Counted from the first letter of the stretch, positions 1 through 9,390 are shown. The stretch is DNA of 64,000 nt from DASCNA01 sp036011305 (GCA_036011305.1 DASCNA010000022.1:13679-77678); one strand, 5' to 3'. Made by a program: numbers and translations. The notes: generated by a model not told the origin, from the letters alone.

Positions 1-456
1 CACAACTGGTTAAACAATAATTCTAAAGTATTGCTCAAACCTGCAAATTATACAAATGATATAAGGGTTGCAGGACGGGTCGATAATCTAATGGCAATTA
101 ATTCTGCATTGCAGGTGGATCTTACTGGACAGGTAAATGCAGAAATGATTGGAGACAAACAGATTTCAGGTGTTGGAGGACAAAGTGATTTTATCAAATC
201 TGCCATGCTTTCTAATGGAGGCAAATCGTTTATTGCTCTGCCTTCAACAGCAAAAAGTGAAACGGTTTCCCGAATCGTGACTCATTTAGATTATGGTTCT
301 TGCGTAACAACACCACGACATGATGTCCAGTATATTGTAACAGAATATGGAGCAGTTGATTTATATGGAAGGAATATGCATGAACGCGCTGAAGCATTGA
401 TTAGTATAGCACATCCAAAATTTAGAGATAAATTAAAAGAGAGCTTAAAGAAATAA
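1..456 (+). CDS. 4-hydroxybutyrate/acetyl-CoA CoA-transferase family protein, C-terminal part (5' truncated by window)
   Basis: The frame is open from base 1 and has no proper start, so this is the last ~151 residues of a longer gene; family members are usually about 430-450 residues. The fragment shows the conserved C-terminal features of the acetyl-CoA hydrolase/transferase family: AINSALQVDLTGQVNAE, a GVGGQxDF motif, a GGKSFIALPSTA stretch, and the near-terminal VTEYGAVDLYGR and ERAEALISIAHP segments. These enzymes move CoA between acyl-CoA and a free acid such as acetate, in the cytoplasm. The gene is convergent with gctB. The exact substrate (4-hydroxybutyrate, butyrate, propionate or succinate) cannot be told from this end. 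Confidence 0.88.
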   Translation, partial: HNWLNNNSKVLLKPANYTNDIRVAGRVDNLMAINSALQVDLTGQVNAEMIGDKQISGVGGQSDFIKSAMLSNGGKSFIALPSTAKSETVSRIVTHLDYGSCVTTPRHDVQYIVTEYGAVDLYGRNMHERAEALISIAHPKFRDKLKESLKK

Positions 457-526
457 TCTGATAATTGACTGCCAGATAAAACGGGGAATATGCTAGTCAA
501 ACTTTCTGTTTGTTAAATCAAATATA

Positions 527-563
527 GTTGCATCAAAAATATGGTTTTAATTTTTGATACAAC
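527..563. terminator. Stem-loop between convergent genes
   Basis: Left arm 527-540 (GTTGCATCAAAAAT) pairs with 550-563 (ATTTTTGATACAAC) around a 9-base loop, 14 pairs. The one irregular pair is a G-U wobble on the minus-strand transcript and a C-A mismatch on the plus strand. It sits between the ends of the first CoA-transferase and gctB. There is no clean U-run, so it may act as a bidirectional 3' end or only as a stabiliser. Confidence 0.5.
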
Positions 564-582
564 TATTAGGAATTTACAAATG

Positions 583-1350
583 TTATTTTCCGATCACCAT
601 TTTATCTGGATCTACTTCATCTCTTAAAATTTTTAACTCTTCTTCAGTAGGCTCAAGAGTTTTCTCTACGTTATCAGAAATTAGTATATCAAATTCAGTA
701 TTGTTTCTGACATCTTCAACTGTATTTCCAGGATTTAGAGATTGTAGCATCATTTCTTTGGTTTTAGGGTGAAAACCGTAAACACCAATATCTGTTATTA
801 CTTTATATGGGCCGGTATTTAAAGGCAATCCAGAATCTTCACGTGAACTGTCTCCTGTAAGATAACCGGGTGTAGTTATAAAGTCAGGTTTCTTAACAAA
901 CCTTTTATTGTTTTGAGGTGTTACGATAAGAGTTTTCCAGCAAAGAGATGCTAAATCATTTGCTCCTCCACTACCTGGGAAACGTATTTTTGGTTTATTG
1001 TAATCACCAATCACGGTTGAATTCATGTTGCCGTATTTATCTATTTGTGCACCTCCGAGAAAACAGTAGTCAACTACTCCTTGCTGACAAAACTCCATCA
1101 TTTCAGCCATAGTTGTAGCTTTAACACCTTTATGTGTTGACCTTGAGTCGCCTACAGAAATTGGTAACCTATTCATTTTGGGGTCAGCGCCGCCGGCTTC
1201 AAACATAATTAATAGATTAGGAGATGATATTTTCTGTGCAAGCATTGCTGCAAATAAAGGTACGCCTGTGCCAACAAAAACAACTGCACCGTCTTCCAGT
1301 ACTCTTGATGCTATTGTTATCATAAGTTCCATATGATTATATTTTTTCAT
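583..1350 (-). CDS. gctB: Glutaconate CoA-transferase-like, subunit B
   Basis: A 255-residue class I CoA-transferase beta subunit. Conserved GctB landmarks are VGTGVPLFAAMLA near residue 26, FEAGGAD at 50-56, FLGGAQIDKYGNMNSTVIGD near 97-116, RFPGSGGAND near 123-132, and the C-terminal REEIDP-like RDEVDPDKM. E51 lies where the catalytic glutamate of Acidaminococcus GctB (Glu54) is found, which supports real CoA-transfer activity. The gene follows gctA by 14 bases and should form a heteromer with it. The natural acid could be glutaconate or another dicarboxylate or oxo-acid. Related IpdAB enzymes are hydrolases, so the substrate is not settled. Confidence 0.85.
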   Translation of the reverse strand: MKKYNHMELMITIASRVLEDGAVVFVGTGVPLFAAMLAQKISSPNLLIMFEAGGADPKMNRLPISVGDSRSTHKGVKATTMAEMMEFCQQGVVDYCFLGGAQIDKYGNMNSTVIGDYNKPKIRFPGSGGANDLASLCWKTLIVTPQNNKRFVKKPDFITTPGYLTGDSSREDSGLPLNTGPYKVITDIGVYGFHPKTKEMMLQSLNPGNTVEDVRNNTEFDILISDNVEKTLEPTEEELKILRDEVDPDKMVIGK

Positions 1351-1364
1351 AGTTATATTTCCCT

Positions 1365-2345
1365 TTATTCTGGTGAATTTTCAAGAGATAAGAGTTTCTG
1401 GATTTTTCCAACACCACCATTTTTATCTATATATTCGGCGAAATCTTTACATGAATATATGTTTTTAGCCAGGAATTTCTCAAATTCGTCAATATCTTTT
1501 TCAACTGTTAGCCATTCATGTATATGTTCTTCATCTGAATAATAGACACCAGGCATATTTCCAGGGTATGAACCAAATGGAATTTCTATAACGGCATCTA
1601 CATACCAATATGGAATTGTAGTTCTATCAGGCTGTCTTCTAATTTCATCATTTGTAATTAGTTTTTCTGTAGTGATAATTAATCTTTTAGAAGCTTTAGC
1701 TATATCATCGTCTGCGACTAGATTATCATCAATCTGGCAGTTACCGTAAATATCTGCTCTATGAACATGCAATATTCCAATATCTGGATATAATGCAGGA
1801 ACTGCCATGAGTTTTTTCCCAGTAAAAGGACATATTATTTCTTTAGCTGCTGATTGTTTGAAAGTATCTGTGCAAAACATAGAACGAGTTGGCAGAAAAG
1901 GCAAACCCATTGCTGCTGCTTTGAATCTCCATGCCAGTGCACCGTTACTCCACTCTGTTACTTTAACATTACCTGATTCAAATTTACGGCGTGAAGCTTT
2001 TGAAAGCCCTCGTATTTCTAAACCCACAATATAAGATGCATCACATCTATTGAAACAATCTCCAGATGATAGAATTTGGCAGTCATGACTTGAGACATGG
2101 CCGGAAATGCCTAGATTCTTTTTTCTCTGTCTGAGAATTTCATGAATTGCTGCTGTAGGAATTCTGACTCCTCCAAAACCACCGAGAGCAAGATAATCAC
2201 CGTCATGAACTAAATTTTTTATTGCAGTTTTGAGGTCAGTGAGTTTGTTAACCTGTTTCTTGTTTTTATTACGGAATATCTCCCGCATCTTATCAGGATC
2301 TATTTCTGTAAAAATATCACCTTTACCAGATTTTAAATTTTCCAT
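1365..2345 (-). CDS. gctA: Glutaconate CoA-transferase-like, subunit A
   Basis: A 326-residue class I CoA-transferase alpha subunit. After an N-terminal helix it has the GDYLALGGFGGVRIP nucleotide-fold loop, then an HVSSHDC segment and HVHRADIYGN, which are typical of GctA/IpdA-type subunits. I place the start at 2345 because AAGGAGGA at 2351-2358 lies five bases upstream of that ATG; a longer in-frame start eight codons upstream has no such site. It is the first gene of a gctA-gctB operon. With hbd and the first CoA-transferase nearby, a role in acyl-CoA fermentation of amino or dicarboxylic acids is likely (inference). Confidence 0.85.
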   Translation of the reverse strand: MENLKSGKGDIFTEIDPDKMREIFRNKNKKQVNKLTDLKTAIKNLVHDGDYLALGGFGGVRIPTAAIHEILRQRKKNLGISGHVSSHDCQILSSGDCFNRCDASYIVGLEIRGLSKASRRKFESGNVKVTEWSNGALAWRFKAAAMGLPFLPTRSMFCTDTFKQSAAKEIICPFTGKKLMAVPALYPDIGILHVHRADIYGNCQIDDNLVADDDIAKASKRLIITTEKLITNDEIRRQPDRTTIPYWYVDAVIEIPFGSYPGNMPGVYYSDEEHIHEWLTVEKDIDEFEKFLAKNIYSCKDFAEYIDKNGGVGKIQKLLSLENSPE

Positions 2346-2559
2346 CAAATTCCTCCTTGAATATACCATATTAAAATCTTGTGTATGTGTTTATATAAAG
2401 CCAATATATATTAAAAGAATACTATTTTACTTTAAACTAACAAAGTCGTAATAAAAGCAATAACATGTTAACATTATTGATGTTAGTATGTCGTTCAATA
2501 AATAATGTATTATATTCCATTTTATTTATACTGCCATTTAAAAATAACAGGTTCTTGGT

Positions 2560-2640
2560 TTATTTCTTTAAGCACTGATAAATTCTCTCAATAAGCTCTT
2601 TTTCTTCTGTAGTTAGAGTTACAAATAAAGGATTACCCAT
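2560..2640 (-). CDS. Possible 26-residue ORF or gene remnant
   Basis: A short frame starts with ATG at 2640, has AAGGA six bases upstream, and begins MGNPLFVTLTTEEKELIER before stopping after 26 codons. A frame shifted by one base continues with protein-like text (KEINQEPVIFKWQYK) and then stops. This looks like a tiny gene or a decayed, frameshifted one. The LTxEEKxxIER wording loosely recalls the start of IS630-type transposases, but the match is too short to name. Confidence 0.25.
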   Translation of the reverse strand: MGNPLFVTLTTEEKELIERIYQCLKK

Positions 2641-2676
2641 TGAATATCCTTAAAACTTGAGGTTTTTGAAGAGGTT

Positions 2677-2751
2677 TAAAGCATGATTGTGAATATTATT
2701 GAATATGTATTCTAAATAATTATGATATTTAGCTTATTAAGCCATGCTTTA
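2677..2751. repeat. Nested inverted repeats downstream of hbd
   Basis: Outer arms TAAAGCATG (2677-2685) and CATGCTTTA (2743-2751) are a perfect 9-base inverted pair. Inside them CTAAATA (2712-2718) and TATTTAG (2726-2732) form a perfect 7-base hairpin with a 7-base loop. The element lies about 135 bases past the hbd stop and just upstream of the small ORF at 2560-2640. It could be a 3' RNA structure or the remains of a miniature mobile element. Confidence 0.4.
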
Positions 2752-2884
2752 GATTATAAAAAGTTTAAAATGATTATCTTTAGTTTAAAATATTTATTAG
2801 CTTTTTCCTCTTTGGAAATAAATGATCCAGTCCGTATAATAGTTACATTTTTTAATCAACGGTTTATTAAGAATTTTTTAAATT

Positions 2885-3736
2885 CTAATATTCATAAAAC
2901 CCCTTACCTGTTTTTCTTCCAAGATATCCAGCAGCAACCATTCTTTTAAGTAATGGTGCAGGTCGATATTTAGTATCTCCTAAATCTTTGCAAAGAACTT
3001 CCATTATAGATAAACATATATCTAATCCTATAAGGTCTGCCAATTCGAGTGGCCCAAGAGGATGGCCCATACCAAGTTTTAACATTGCATCAATGGAATC
3101 TCTGTCTGCAATTTGTTCCTGCAGCACAAAAACTGCTTCGTTGATCATTGGTATAAATATTCTGCTTGAAGTAAAACCTGGAGAATCATTACTAAGAACA
3201 GGTACTTTATCCATTTTTTCTGATAAGTATTTTACAGAGTAGAAAGTATCTTCAGATGTCTGTAGTGCTTTAACAACTTCTATAAGTTTCATCATTGGTA
3301 CAGGATTCATAAAGTGCATTCCAATGACACGTTCTGGATGAGTGGCGTATGAAGCCAACTCTGTAACTGAAATAGTAGATGTATTTGAAGCTATTATACA
3401 TGTTTTATCTATTATTTTGCAAAGTGTGTGATAAAGTGTTTTTTTACCTTTTTTTATTTCAGTTATGGCTTCAATAACAATATCGCAATCCTTTAGGTCT
3501 TCGTATTCTGTAGACAGTGTTAAATTTTCTAGTGCATTTTGTTTTTGTTCGGATGTTATTTTTCCTATTTTCTGTTGCTTGCTTAAATTTTTTGTAATTG
3601 ATTTAACTGCACTATCCAGAAAATCCTGATGGATATCTACTAATATAGTATTATATTTGTTAAGTGCAGCTACATGTGCAATTCCGCTTCCCATTACTCC
3701 GGCACCGATAACACCAATCTGTTTTATTTCCTTCAT
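2885..3736 (-). CDS. hbd: 3-hydroxybutyryl-CoA dehydrogenase
   Basis: A 283-residue enzyme, the normal length for Hbd. It interconverts acetoacetyl-CoA and 3-hydroxybutyryl-CoA with NAD(P)H. The dinucleotide site is GAGVMG at 11-16, followed by the acidic end of the second strand (ILVD). IASNTSTISVTEL holds the conserved Ser-Asn pair, and H141 in GMHFMNPVPMMK is the catalytic histidine. The C-terminal GHPLGPLELADLIGLD and GYLGRKTGKGFYEY close the dimer domain. AAGGAGG at about 3748-3755 supports the start. The gene stands alone between intergenic gaps but belongs by function with gctAB. The butyrate pathway partners (crotonase, butyryl-CoA dehydrogenase) are not in the window. Confidence 0.93.
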   Translation of the reverse strand: MKEIKQIGVIGAGVMGSGIAHVAALNKYNTILVDIHQDFLDSAVKSITKNLSKQQKIGKITSEQKQNALENLTLSTEYEDLKDCDIVIEAITEIKKGKKTLYHTLCKIIDKTCIIASNTSTISVTELASYATHPERVIGMHFMNPVPMMKLIEVVKALQTSEDTFYSVKYLSEKMDKVPVLSNDSPGFTSSRIFIPMINEAVFVLQEQIADRDSIDAMLKLGMGHPLGPLELADLIGLDICLSIMEVLCKDLGDTKYRPAPLLKRMVAAGYLGRKTGKGFYEY

Positions 3737-4162
3737 GTTTTCCTGCCTCCTTTAAGTAAATGCTTTATATTTTTTAGTGTATAGCATTTAGTATATAGTT
3801 TATATTGGAACACAATATTTTTACTAGCTCCATTCTATTTCATTGTTTATAACTAAGAGTTTAAAGAAAAATATAATACTCTTTATTACTTTATAATCAG
3901 CATATAGATTAATTTTTCTTATACAATCTAACTCATAATCTGTATATACTAATTTCTTTTTAGATAACTGGATTTTAATATTAATATATCATAGCCAATA
4001 TGTAGAAACAAAATAGCTTTGCATGTGTTTTATTTACTTGAGTATAGGCTTAATTATATCTTAATAAAAACATTACAGCGGTTTTATTAAAAAAATATGG
4101 ATATAATAAAAAAAGCAGGTCAATTTGACCTGCTTTTAAGTATTTAAGATGTATAGAGTTAA
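3737..4162. other. Intergenic region between hbd and fhs
   Basis: About 425 very AT-rich bases. It holds the hbd SD (3748-3755), presumably the hbd promoter, and the fhs terminator at 4111-4137. I see no further gene, repeat or riboswitch. Confidence 0.6.
4111..4137 (-). terminator. Rho-independent terminator of fhs
   Basis: Perfect 13-base arms, 4111-4123 and 4125-4137 (core GCAGGTCAA/TTGACCTGC), lie 25 bases past the fhs stop. On the minus strand the stem is followed by a T-rich run (TTTTTTTATTAT). Confidence 0.9.
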
Positions 4163-5911
4163 TTAGAATAAACCCTGAACATTTCCATCTTTGTCGATAT
4201 CTACTTTCATATAACTAGGATTAGATCCTAAGCCAGGCATTGTTGTAATAGCACCTGTAAGAATGTAAACAAATCCTGATCCTGCAGAAAGAATAGCTTC
4301 TCTTACAGGTATTTTGAATCCTTTTGGAGCACCTTTTAAATTAGGATCTGCTGAAAGAGAATACTGTGTTTTTGCCATACAGATTGGAAGATGCCCGAAA
4401 TTTTTCTGAAATTCATCCAACTGATTGCTTGCTGATTCTGAGAATTCAACTCCATCAGCACCGTATACTTCTTTAGAAATTTTTTCAATTTTTTCTTTAA
4501 GAGGTAGGCTGTCTTCATAAAGCATATGGAAGTCAGATTCTTTATCACAGGCATCTACTATAGCATGTGCAAGCTCTTTTCCACCTTCTCCACCGTTTGG
4601 ATGAACAGTACTGACTGCTACTCTATAAGCACCGAATTCTAAAGCTTTTTTCTTTAAAAATTCAATTTCAGCAGGTGTGTCCGTTGGGAAAGTATTAATA
4701 GCAACAACTGCAGGAATACCGTATAGATTTGCATGTGCAATATGAGCTCTTAGGTTTTCAACTCCGGCTGCCAGTGATTCTAAGTCTTCTGAAACAAGTT
4801 TTTCTTCAAGAGGTCTACCTGGGATAACTTTAAATTGTCCAGAGTGAGTTTTAATAGCACGAACTGTACATACAACAACAGCTGCGCTAGGTTTGTTTCC
4901 TGAATATCTTGTTTTAATATTACAGAATTTTTCCAATCCCATATCTGAACCGAATCCAGCTTCTGTAATTACATAGTCAGCAAGTTTAAGAGCAATTCTG
5001 TCTGCAACTATTGAAGAGTTACCATGGGCTATATTTGCAAAAGGACCTGCATGTACAAAACATGGAGTATATTCAAGAGTCTGCATAAGTGTAGGTTTAA
5101 TAGCATCTTTCATGATAACAGTCATTGCACCTGCTACCTGTAGATCTTCAGCTGTAACATTTTTACCATCTTCACTTACAGCCATAACGCATTTACCAAA
5201 ACGTTCACGCATGTCCTGAAGGTTTTCAGCTAAAGCTAAAATAGCCATCAATTCTGAAGCAACTGTTATATCAAAAGCTGATCTGCGTGGAACACCGTTC
5301 TGATTGCTTTTTGTACCTGGTGATTGTAATCCTACTTCAATTCCTCTTAATGCACGGTCATTTTGGTCAACAACACGTTTCCATGAAATTTTGTCAATAT
5401 CAATTTTAAGAGCTTTAAGTCCTGCACGTTTTTCGAAATCTTCATATCCTTTTCTTTTTTCGTGGAATAAACGCGTATCAAGTGCAGCAGCACCTAAGTT
5501 ATGTGCAGCTGTAATAGCATGAATATCACCGGTTAAGTTAAGGTTGAAGTCTTCCATTGGAACAACTTGAGAGAAACCACCGCCGGCAGCTCCGCCCTTA
5601 ATTCCGAAAACAGGCCCCATACTAGGCTGACGGATACATGTGAAAACTTTTTTGCCAATTTTAGCCATACCAAGAGATGCGCCGATAGTAGTAACAGTTT
5701 TTCCTTCTCCAAGTGGAGTAGGGTTAATAGCTGTAACAACAATGAGTTTACCGTTTGGATTACCTTCAAGTCTTTTTAGGATATCTAAACTGACTTTACC
5801 TTTAGTGTGACCATAAGGTTCAAGTTCTTCTTTTAGAATTCCTGCTGCATCTGCGATTTCCTGTATAGGTTTTAGTGTTGCTTCCTGTGCAATTTGTAGG
5901 TCAGATTTCAT
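4163..5911 (-). CDS. fhs: Formate--tetrahydrofolate ligase
   Basis: A 582-residue cytosolic enzyme, slightly longer than the usual ~556. It makes 10-formyl-tetrahydrofolate from formate, THF and ATP. The ATP loop is TPLGEGKT at residues 65-72. Other hallmarks are RQPSMGPVFGIKGGAAGGG near 94-113, NLTGDIHAITAAHNL near 125-139, and a C-terminal ITTMPGLGSNPS. Upstream AAGGAAAA supports the start, and a strong terminator follows the gene, so it is probably monocistronic. It diverges from the alpha-mannosidase. It can supply one-carbon units to purines or serve in acetogenic or reductive glycine type metabolism; nothing else of those pathways is visible here. Confidence 0.97.
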   Translation of the reverse strand: MKSDLQIAQEATLKPIQEIADAAGILKEELEPYGHTKGKVSLDILKRLEGNPNGKLIVVTAINPTPLGEGKTVTTIGASLGMAKIGKKVFTCIRQPSMGPVFGIKGGAAGGGFSQVVPMEDFNLNLTGDIHAITAAHNLGAAALDTRLFHEKRKGYEDFEKRAGLKALKIDIDKISWKRVVDQNDRALRGIEVGLQSPGTKSNQNGVPRRSAFDITVASELMAILALAENLQDMRERFGKCVMAVSEDGKNVTAEDLQVAGAMTVIMKDAIKPTLMQTLEYTPCFVHAGPFANIAHGNSSIVADRIALKLADYVITEAGFGSDMGLEKFCNIKTRYSGNKPSAAVVVCTVRAIKTHSGQFKVIPGRPLEEKLVSEDLESLAAGVENLRAHIAHANLYGIPAVVAINTFPTDTPAEIEFLKKKALEFGAYRVAVSTVHPNGGEGGKELAHAIVDACDKESDFHMLYEDSLPLKEKIEKISKEVYGADGVEFSESASNQLDEFQKNFGHLPICMAKTQYSLSADPNLKGAPKGFKIPVREAILSAGSGFVYILTGAITTMPGLGSNPSYMKVDIDKDGNVQGLF

Positions 5912-6288
5912 TTTTTATTTTCCTTTTCTGATAAGATCAGTTTTATATGTTCAATAATTGTTGTGGACATAGTGAACAACATGTGAAAATTAAACCAATA
6001 GAAATTACCACTAAAACCAAGCTTAAGCAACTAATATTTCCTTTTTTTAATAAAAATGAATTGCTTTAAGCATTTTTTTTGAAAAGTTTGCACCATGTAT
6101 AAAATCTGTTAATTGTATAACGAACTAATTTGAGTATATTGAATGTCTGCGGGTTATTATTGATGGGGTAATATATTATAAGATAAATATTTACTTCTGA
6201 GATAGAATATATTTAAAATCAGTGTAATTATAGTAATTCATAATTAGTTTATTTTATTGCTTATTAAAACCTTATGGGAGGGGCAGTT
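5912..6288. other. Divergent intergenic region fhs / alpha-mannosidase
   Basis: About 375 bases that must contain the promoters of two divergent genes. It carries a terminator-like hairpin at 6021-6080 on the plus strand and a weak dyad near 5947-5985 (TGTTCA...TGAACA), a possible regulator site. No small gene is evident. Confidence 0.5.
6021..6080 (+). terminator. Terminator-like hairpin in the mannosidase leader (possible attenuator)
   Basis: GCTTAAGCAA (6021-6030) pairs with TTGCTTTAAGC (6061-6071) with one bulged T, around a 30-base AT-rich loop, and is followed directly by A and eight Ts (6073-6080). It ends about 210 bases before the mannosidase start and points the same way. It could end a short leader RNA or act as an attenuator. 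The long loop makes it weaker than a classic terminator. Confidence 0.45.
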
Positions 6289-9200
6289 ATGCATAAAGAA
6301 CTTAATTCCTTACTAGAAAAAAGATGTTTGAAATTTTCGAAGAGAGTTTCAGATCTTCCAGTAGAAAAAACTATTCCTTTAGAAGCAGAATATAGTAGAA
6401 GTAAAGATTTTGTAGCTTTTACTGATCGTTTAGATTGCAAATATAAATCTATTAAGAAAAATGAAATTTGGGGTGAAGCTTGGGATAGTGCATGGTTCCA
6501 TGTTACTGGAACAGTGCCTGTTGAATGGCGCGGAAAGACTGTAGCGATTAAAGTTGATTTTGGAGGTGAATCTCTAATCTTTTCTAATGACGGTGAACCG
6601 GTTTATGCTTTAACACATAAAACTGTATGGGAAGAACACTATTCAAAAAAAATATTCAAACTCTATGATTCTGTAGAAGGTGGAGAAAAAGTAGATTTAT
6701 GGATAGAGTCTGCTGCTAACGGTTTATTCGGTATTCATCTTGAAGATGACCCTGATGTAAAATCGCCAACAAGGCATGGTTCATATGATGTGAGAGTATT
6801 TGATTTAGACTTATGTGTATATGATAATGAAATGGAGCAGTTTAACTTTGATTTTCAGGTATTATATGACCTTATGATGGTTCTTCCTGAAAATACTCCT
6901 AGAAGAAAAAAAATACTTCGCGGACTTAATGATGCTCTAGATGTCTATAATGACAATAGGAATAACACTGAAGCCGCCAGGGCAGTTCTTAAAGTTCTGC
7001 TTGATAAACCTGCCTGCTCTTCTTCTATGAATGCAGTTTCAATAGGTCATGCTCACTTGGATACCGGATGGCTATGGCCTGTTAAAGAGAGTATAAGGAA
7101 AACTGCAAGAACTTTTGCAAGTCAAATGTATTTAATAGATAAGTATCCAGGTTATGTTTTTGGTGCTTCACAGGCACAATTATATGAATTTGCAAAAGAT
7201 TACTACCCAAATCTATATGAACGTATCAAAAAATATGTTAAAGATGGCAGCTGGGAAATCCAAGGCGGTATGTGGGTTGAAGCTGACTGCAATCTAATAA
7301 GCGGAGAATCAATGGTTCGCCAGTTTGTTTACGGCAAAAACTATTTTAAAGATGAATTTGATGTAGATGTAAAAAACTTATGGCTGCCTGATGTTTTTGG
7401 TTATTCAGCTGCAATGCCACAGATTTTGAAAAAATCAGGATGTGACTACTTTTTGACTCAAAAAATTTCCTGGAGTCAGTTTAATGAATTTCCTCATCAT
7501 ACTTTTGTGTGGGAAGGTATTGATGGCAGTGAAGTATTAACTCATTTTATTGCAACTAATACTTATAATGGTGATATGACTCCTAAAGAACTAATTAATG
7601 CAGAAAAAAGATTTGTTGAAAGTGATGTACTGGATGAATTTTTATCTGTGTTCGGTATCGGTGACGGAGGAGGGGGCCCTGCTGTTCCGTATATTGAAAG
7701 ATCTATTAGACAGCAGAATTTAGAAGGTTGTCCAAAAGTTAAATTTGATCAGGCTCAGAACTTCTTCGATAGATTAGAAAATAAGAGAAATAAACTTGAA
7801 AAATGGTCTGGTGAGTTATATCTGGAACTCCATAGAGGAACATTAACAACGCAGGCAAAAGTTAAAAAAGGAAATCGACAACTAGAAAACAAGCTTAGAG
7901 TTGTTGAGTATCTTTATTCACTTGGTAGTTTTAATGATTATCCTAAAGCTGAATTTGATGCTATCTGGAAACTTTTGTTAATAAATCAATTTCATGATAT
8001 TCTTCCTGGGTCGAGTATTAAGAAAGTTTATGATGTTACACATGTAGAGTATGAAGATTGCCTGAACAGGTGTGATAAACTTATAGAAAAGTTTGCAGGT
8101 AAAATATTACAAGAGGAAGCTGGTGCCGTAGTCTGTTTTAATGACTTGAGTAATGCATACACCAGACCAGTTAATATTGGAAAAGAATATGTAGGTTATC
8201 AGATAATAGATGAAAATGGTAAAACTGTTTTATCCCAGGATGAGAGTGAAGGAAAAATAGTAGTTCTTGATATGAAAAATCAGGGATTTACAAAATTATA
8301 TAAATCTGATAAAGTTCAGGATACGGAACAAATATCTTTAAATAATAAACTTACCTTAGAAAATAATTTGATCAGATATGAATTTTCCAAAACTGGTGAA
8401 ATAGTGTCTGCTTTTGATAAAGAAGTTAATAAAGACATACTTTCCAAAGGTAATGAATTTAAACTTTATCAGGATAGACCCGCTGACTGGGATGCATGGG
8501 ATGTGGATATTTATTATGAAAATCAGGATGTTATGAAATGTTGTGCTGTAGAAGCTAAACAACTTGTCAATGGTGATGTTAGAAAAGGTTTGAATTTTAA
8601 ATCAACAATAAACAACTCTTCTATTGACCAGAATGTTTATCTTGCATCCAATTCTAAAAGACTTGATTTTGAAACAGCAGTTCAATGGAATGAAGTTCAT
8701 AAAATGCTGAGAGTTTCTTTTGATACTTTTGTAAAAACTTCTGAAGCTACTTTTGATATTCAATATGGATATGTAAAGAGGAATACTCATAGGAATACAA
8801 GCTGGGATGTTGCTAAATTTGAAGTTGCCGGACATAAGTATGCTGATTTATCAGATAATGATTATGGGGTTGCTTTGATGAATGACTGCAAATACGGTTA
8901 TAAAGTTCTAGAAAGCACTCTTGATTTAAATCTTCTTAGATCTACTACAAACCCTGATCCTGATGCTGATAAAAATCAATTGCATACATTTACTTATAGT
9001 TTGCTGCCTCATAATAATTCATTAATTAATTCTAACGTTATTGAAGAGTCCTCAATGCTTAATAATTCTCCAGTTGTGTTTAAAGAAAAAACTGTAAAGA
9101 ATTTAGAAGTTCCATGCTGGGTTGAACATAATAACGGTGTATCTCTTGAAGTATTGAAGAAGGCAGAGAAACAAGACTGCCTTATCGTTAGATTAGTCGA

Positions 9201-9366
9201 AACAAAAGGTATGCATTCTATGTGTAACTTAAAACTTAAAACTAACGGTAATATTATTGAAACTAATTTAATAGAGTGGGAAGAAATAGAAAATATGGGT
9301 AAAGGCAATTTATTTAGCTTGAGCTTTACGCCGTTTGAAATTAAAACATTTAAGGTCATTATTTAA
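6289..9366 (+). CDS. Alpha-mannosidase, glycoside hydrolase family 38
   Basis: A ~1025-residue GH38 enzyme that removes alpha-mannose from glycans. I prefer ATG 6289, six bases after GGGAGGGG (6276-6283), over the ATG at 6274, which would lie within that ribosome site. Counting from 6274, the zinc-site motif GHAHLDTGWLWP begins at G258 (H259, H261, D263). The WLPDVFGYSA motif holds the nucleophile D373, followed by MPQILKKSG. The C-terminal half is the beta-rich domain. No signal peptide is seen, so it is probably cytoplasmic and acts on imported oligosaccharides. No transporter or sugar regulator is adjacent. A terminator follows at 9391. Confidence 0.95.
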   Translation: MHKELNSLLEKRCLKFSKRVSDLPVEKTIPLEAEYSRSKDFVAFTDRLDCKYKSIKKNEIWGEAWDSAWFHVTGTVPVEWRGKTVAIKVDFGGESLIFSNDGEPVYALTHKTVWEEHYSKKIFKLYDSVEGGEKVDLWIESAANGLFGIHLEDDPDVKSPTRHGSYDVRVFDLDLCVYDNEMEQFNFDFQVLYDLMMVLPENTPRRKKILRGLNDALDVYNDNRNNTEAARAVLKVLLDKPACSSSMNAVSIGHAHLDTGWLWPVKESIRKTARTFASQMYLIDKYPGYVFGASQAQLYEFAKDYYPNLYERIKKYVKDGSWEIQGGMWVEADCNLISGESMVRQFVYGKNYFKDEFDVDVKNLWLPDVFGYSAAMPQILKKSGCDYFLTQKISWSQFNEFPHHTFVWEGIDGSEVLTHFIATNTYNGDMTPKELINAEKRFVESDVLDEFLSVFGIGDGGGGPAVPYIERSIRQQNLEGCPKVKFDQAQNFFDRLENKRNKLEKWSGELYLELHRGTLTTQAKVKKGNRQLENKLRVVEYLYSLGSFNDYPKAEFDAIWKLLLINQFHDILPGSSIKKVYDVTHVEYEDCLNRCDKLIEKFAGKILQEEAGAVVCFNDLSNAYTRPVNIGKEYVGYQIIDENGKTVLSQDESEGKIVVLDMKNQGFTKLYKSDKVQDTEQISLNNKLTLENNLIRYEFSKTGEIVSAFDKEVNKDILSKGNEFKLYQDRPADWDAWDVDIYYENQDVMKCCAVEAKQLVNGDVRKGLNFKSTINNSSIDQNVYLASNSKRLDFETAVQWNEVHKMLRVSFDTFVKTSEATFDIQYGYVKRNTHRNTSWDVAKFEVAGHKYADLSDNDYGVALMNDCKYGYKVLESTLDLNLLRSTTNPDPDADKNQLHTFTYSLLPHNNSLINSNVIEESSMLNNSPVVFKEKTVKNLEVPCWVEHNNGVSLEVLKKAEKQDCLIVRLVETKGMHSMCNLKLKTNGNIIETNLIEWEEIENMGKGNLFSLSFTPFEIKTFKVII

Positions 9367-9390
9367 TTTTAAAATACTGTATAACATGAT

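Larger units (their letters stand above)
2346..2884. other. Intergenic region between gctA and hbd
   Basis: About 540 AT-rich bases upstream of gctA and downstream of hbd, both on the minus strand. It should hold the gctA promoter, but I cannot fix a -35/-10 pair. It contains the short open frame at 2560-2640 and nested inverted repeats at 2677-2751, listed separately. I see no full gene. Confidence 0.6.

Noticed and set aside
31..33. TTG at 31 as the start of the first CoA-transferase fragment
   Set aside because: The frame is open to base 1 and the residues upstream continue the family pattern, so the gene simply begins outside the window.
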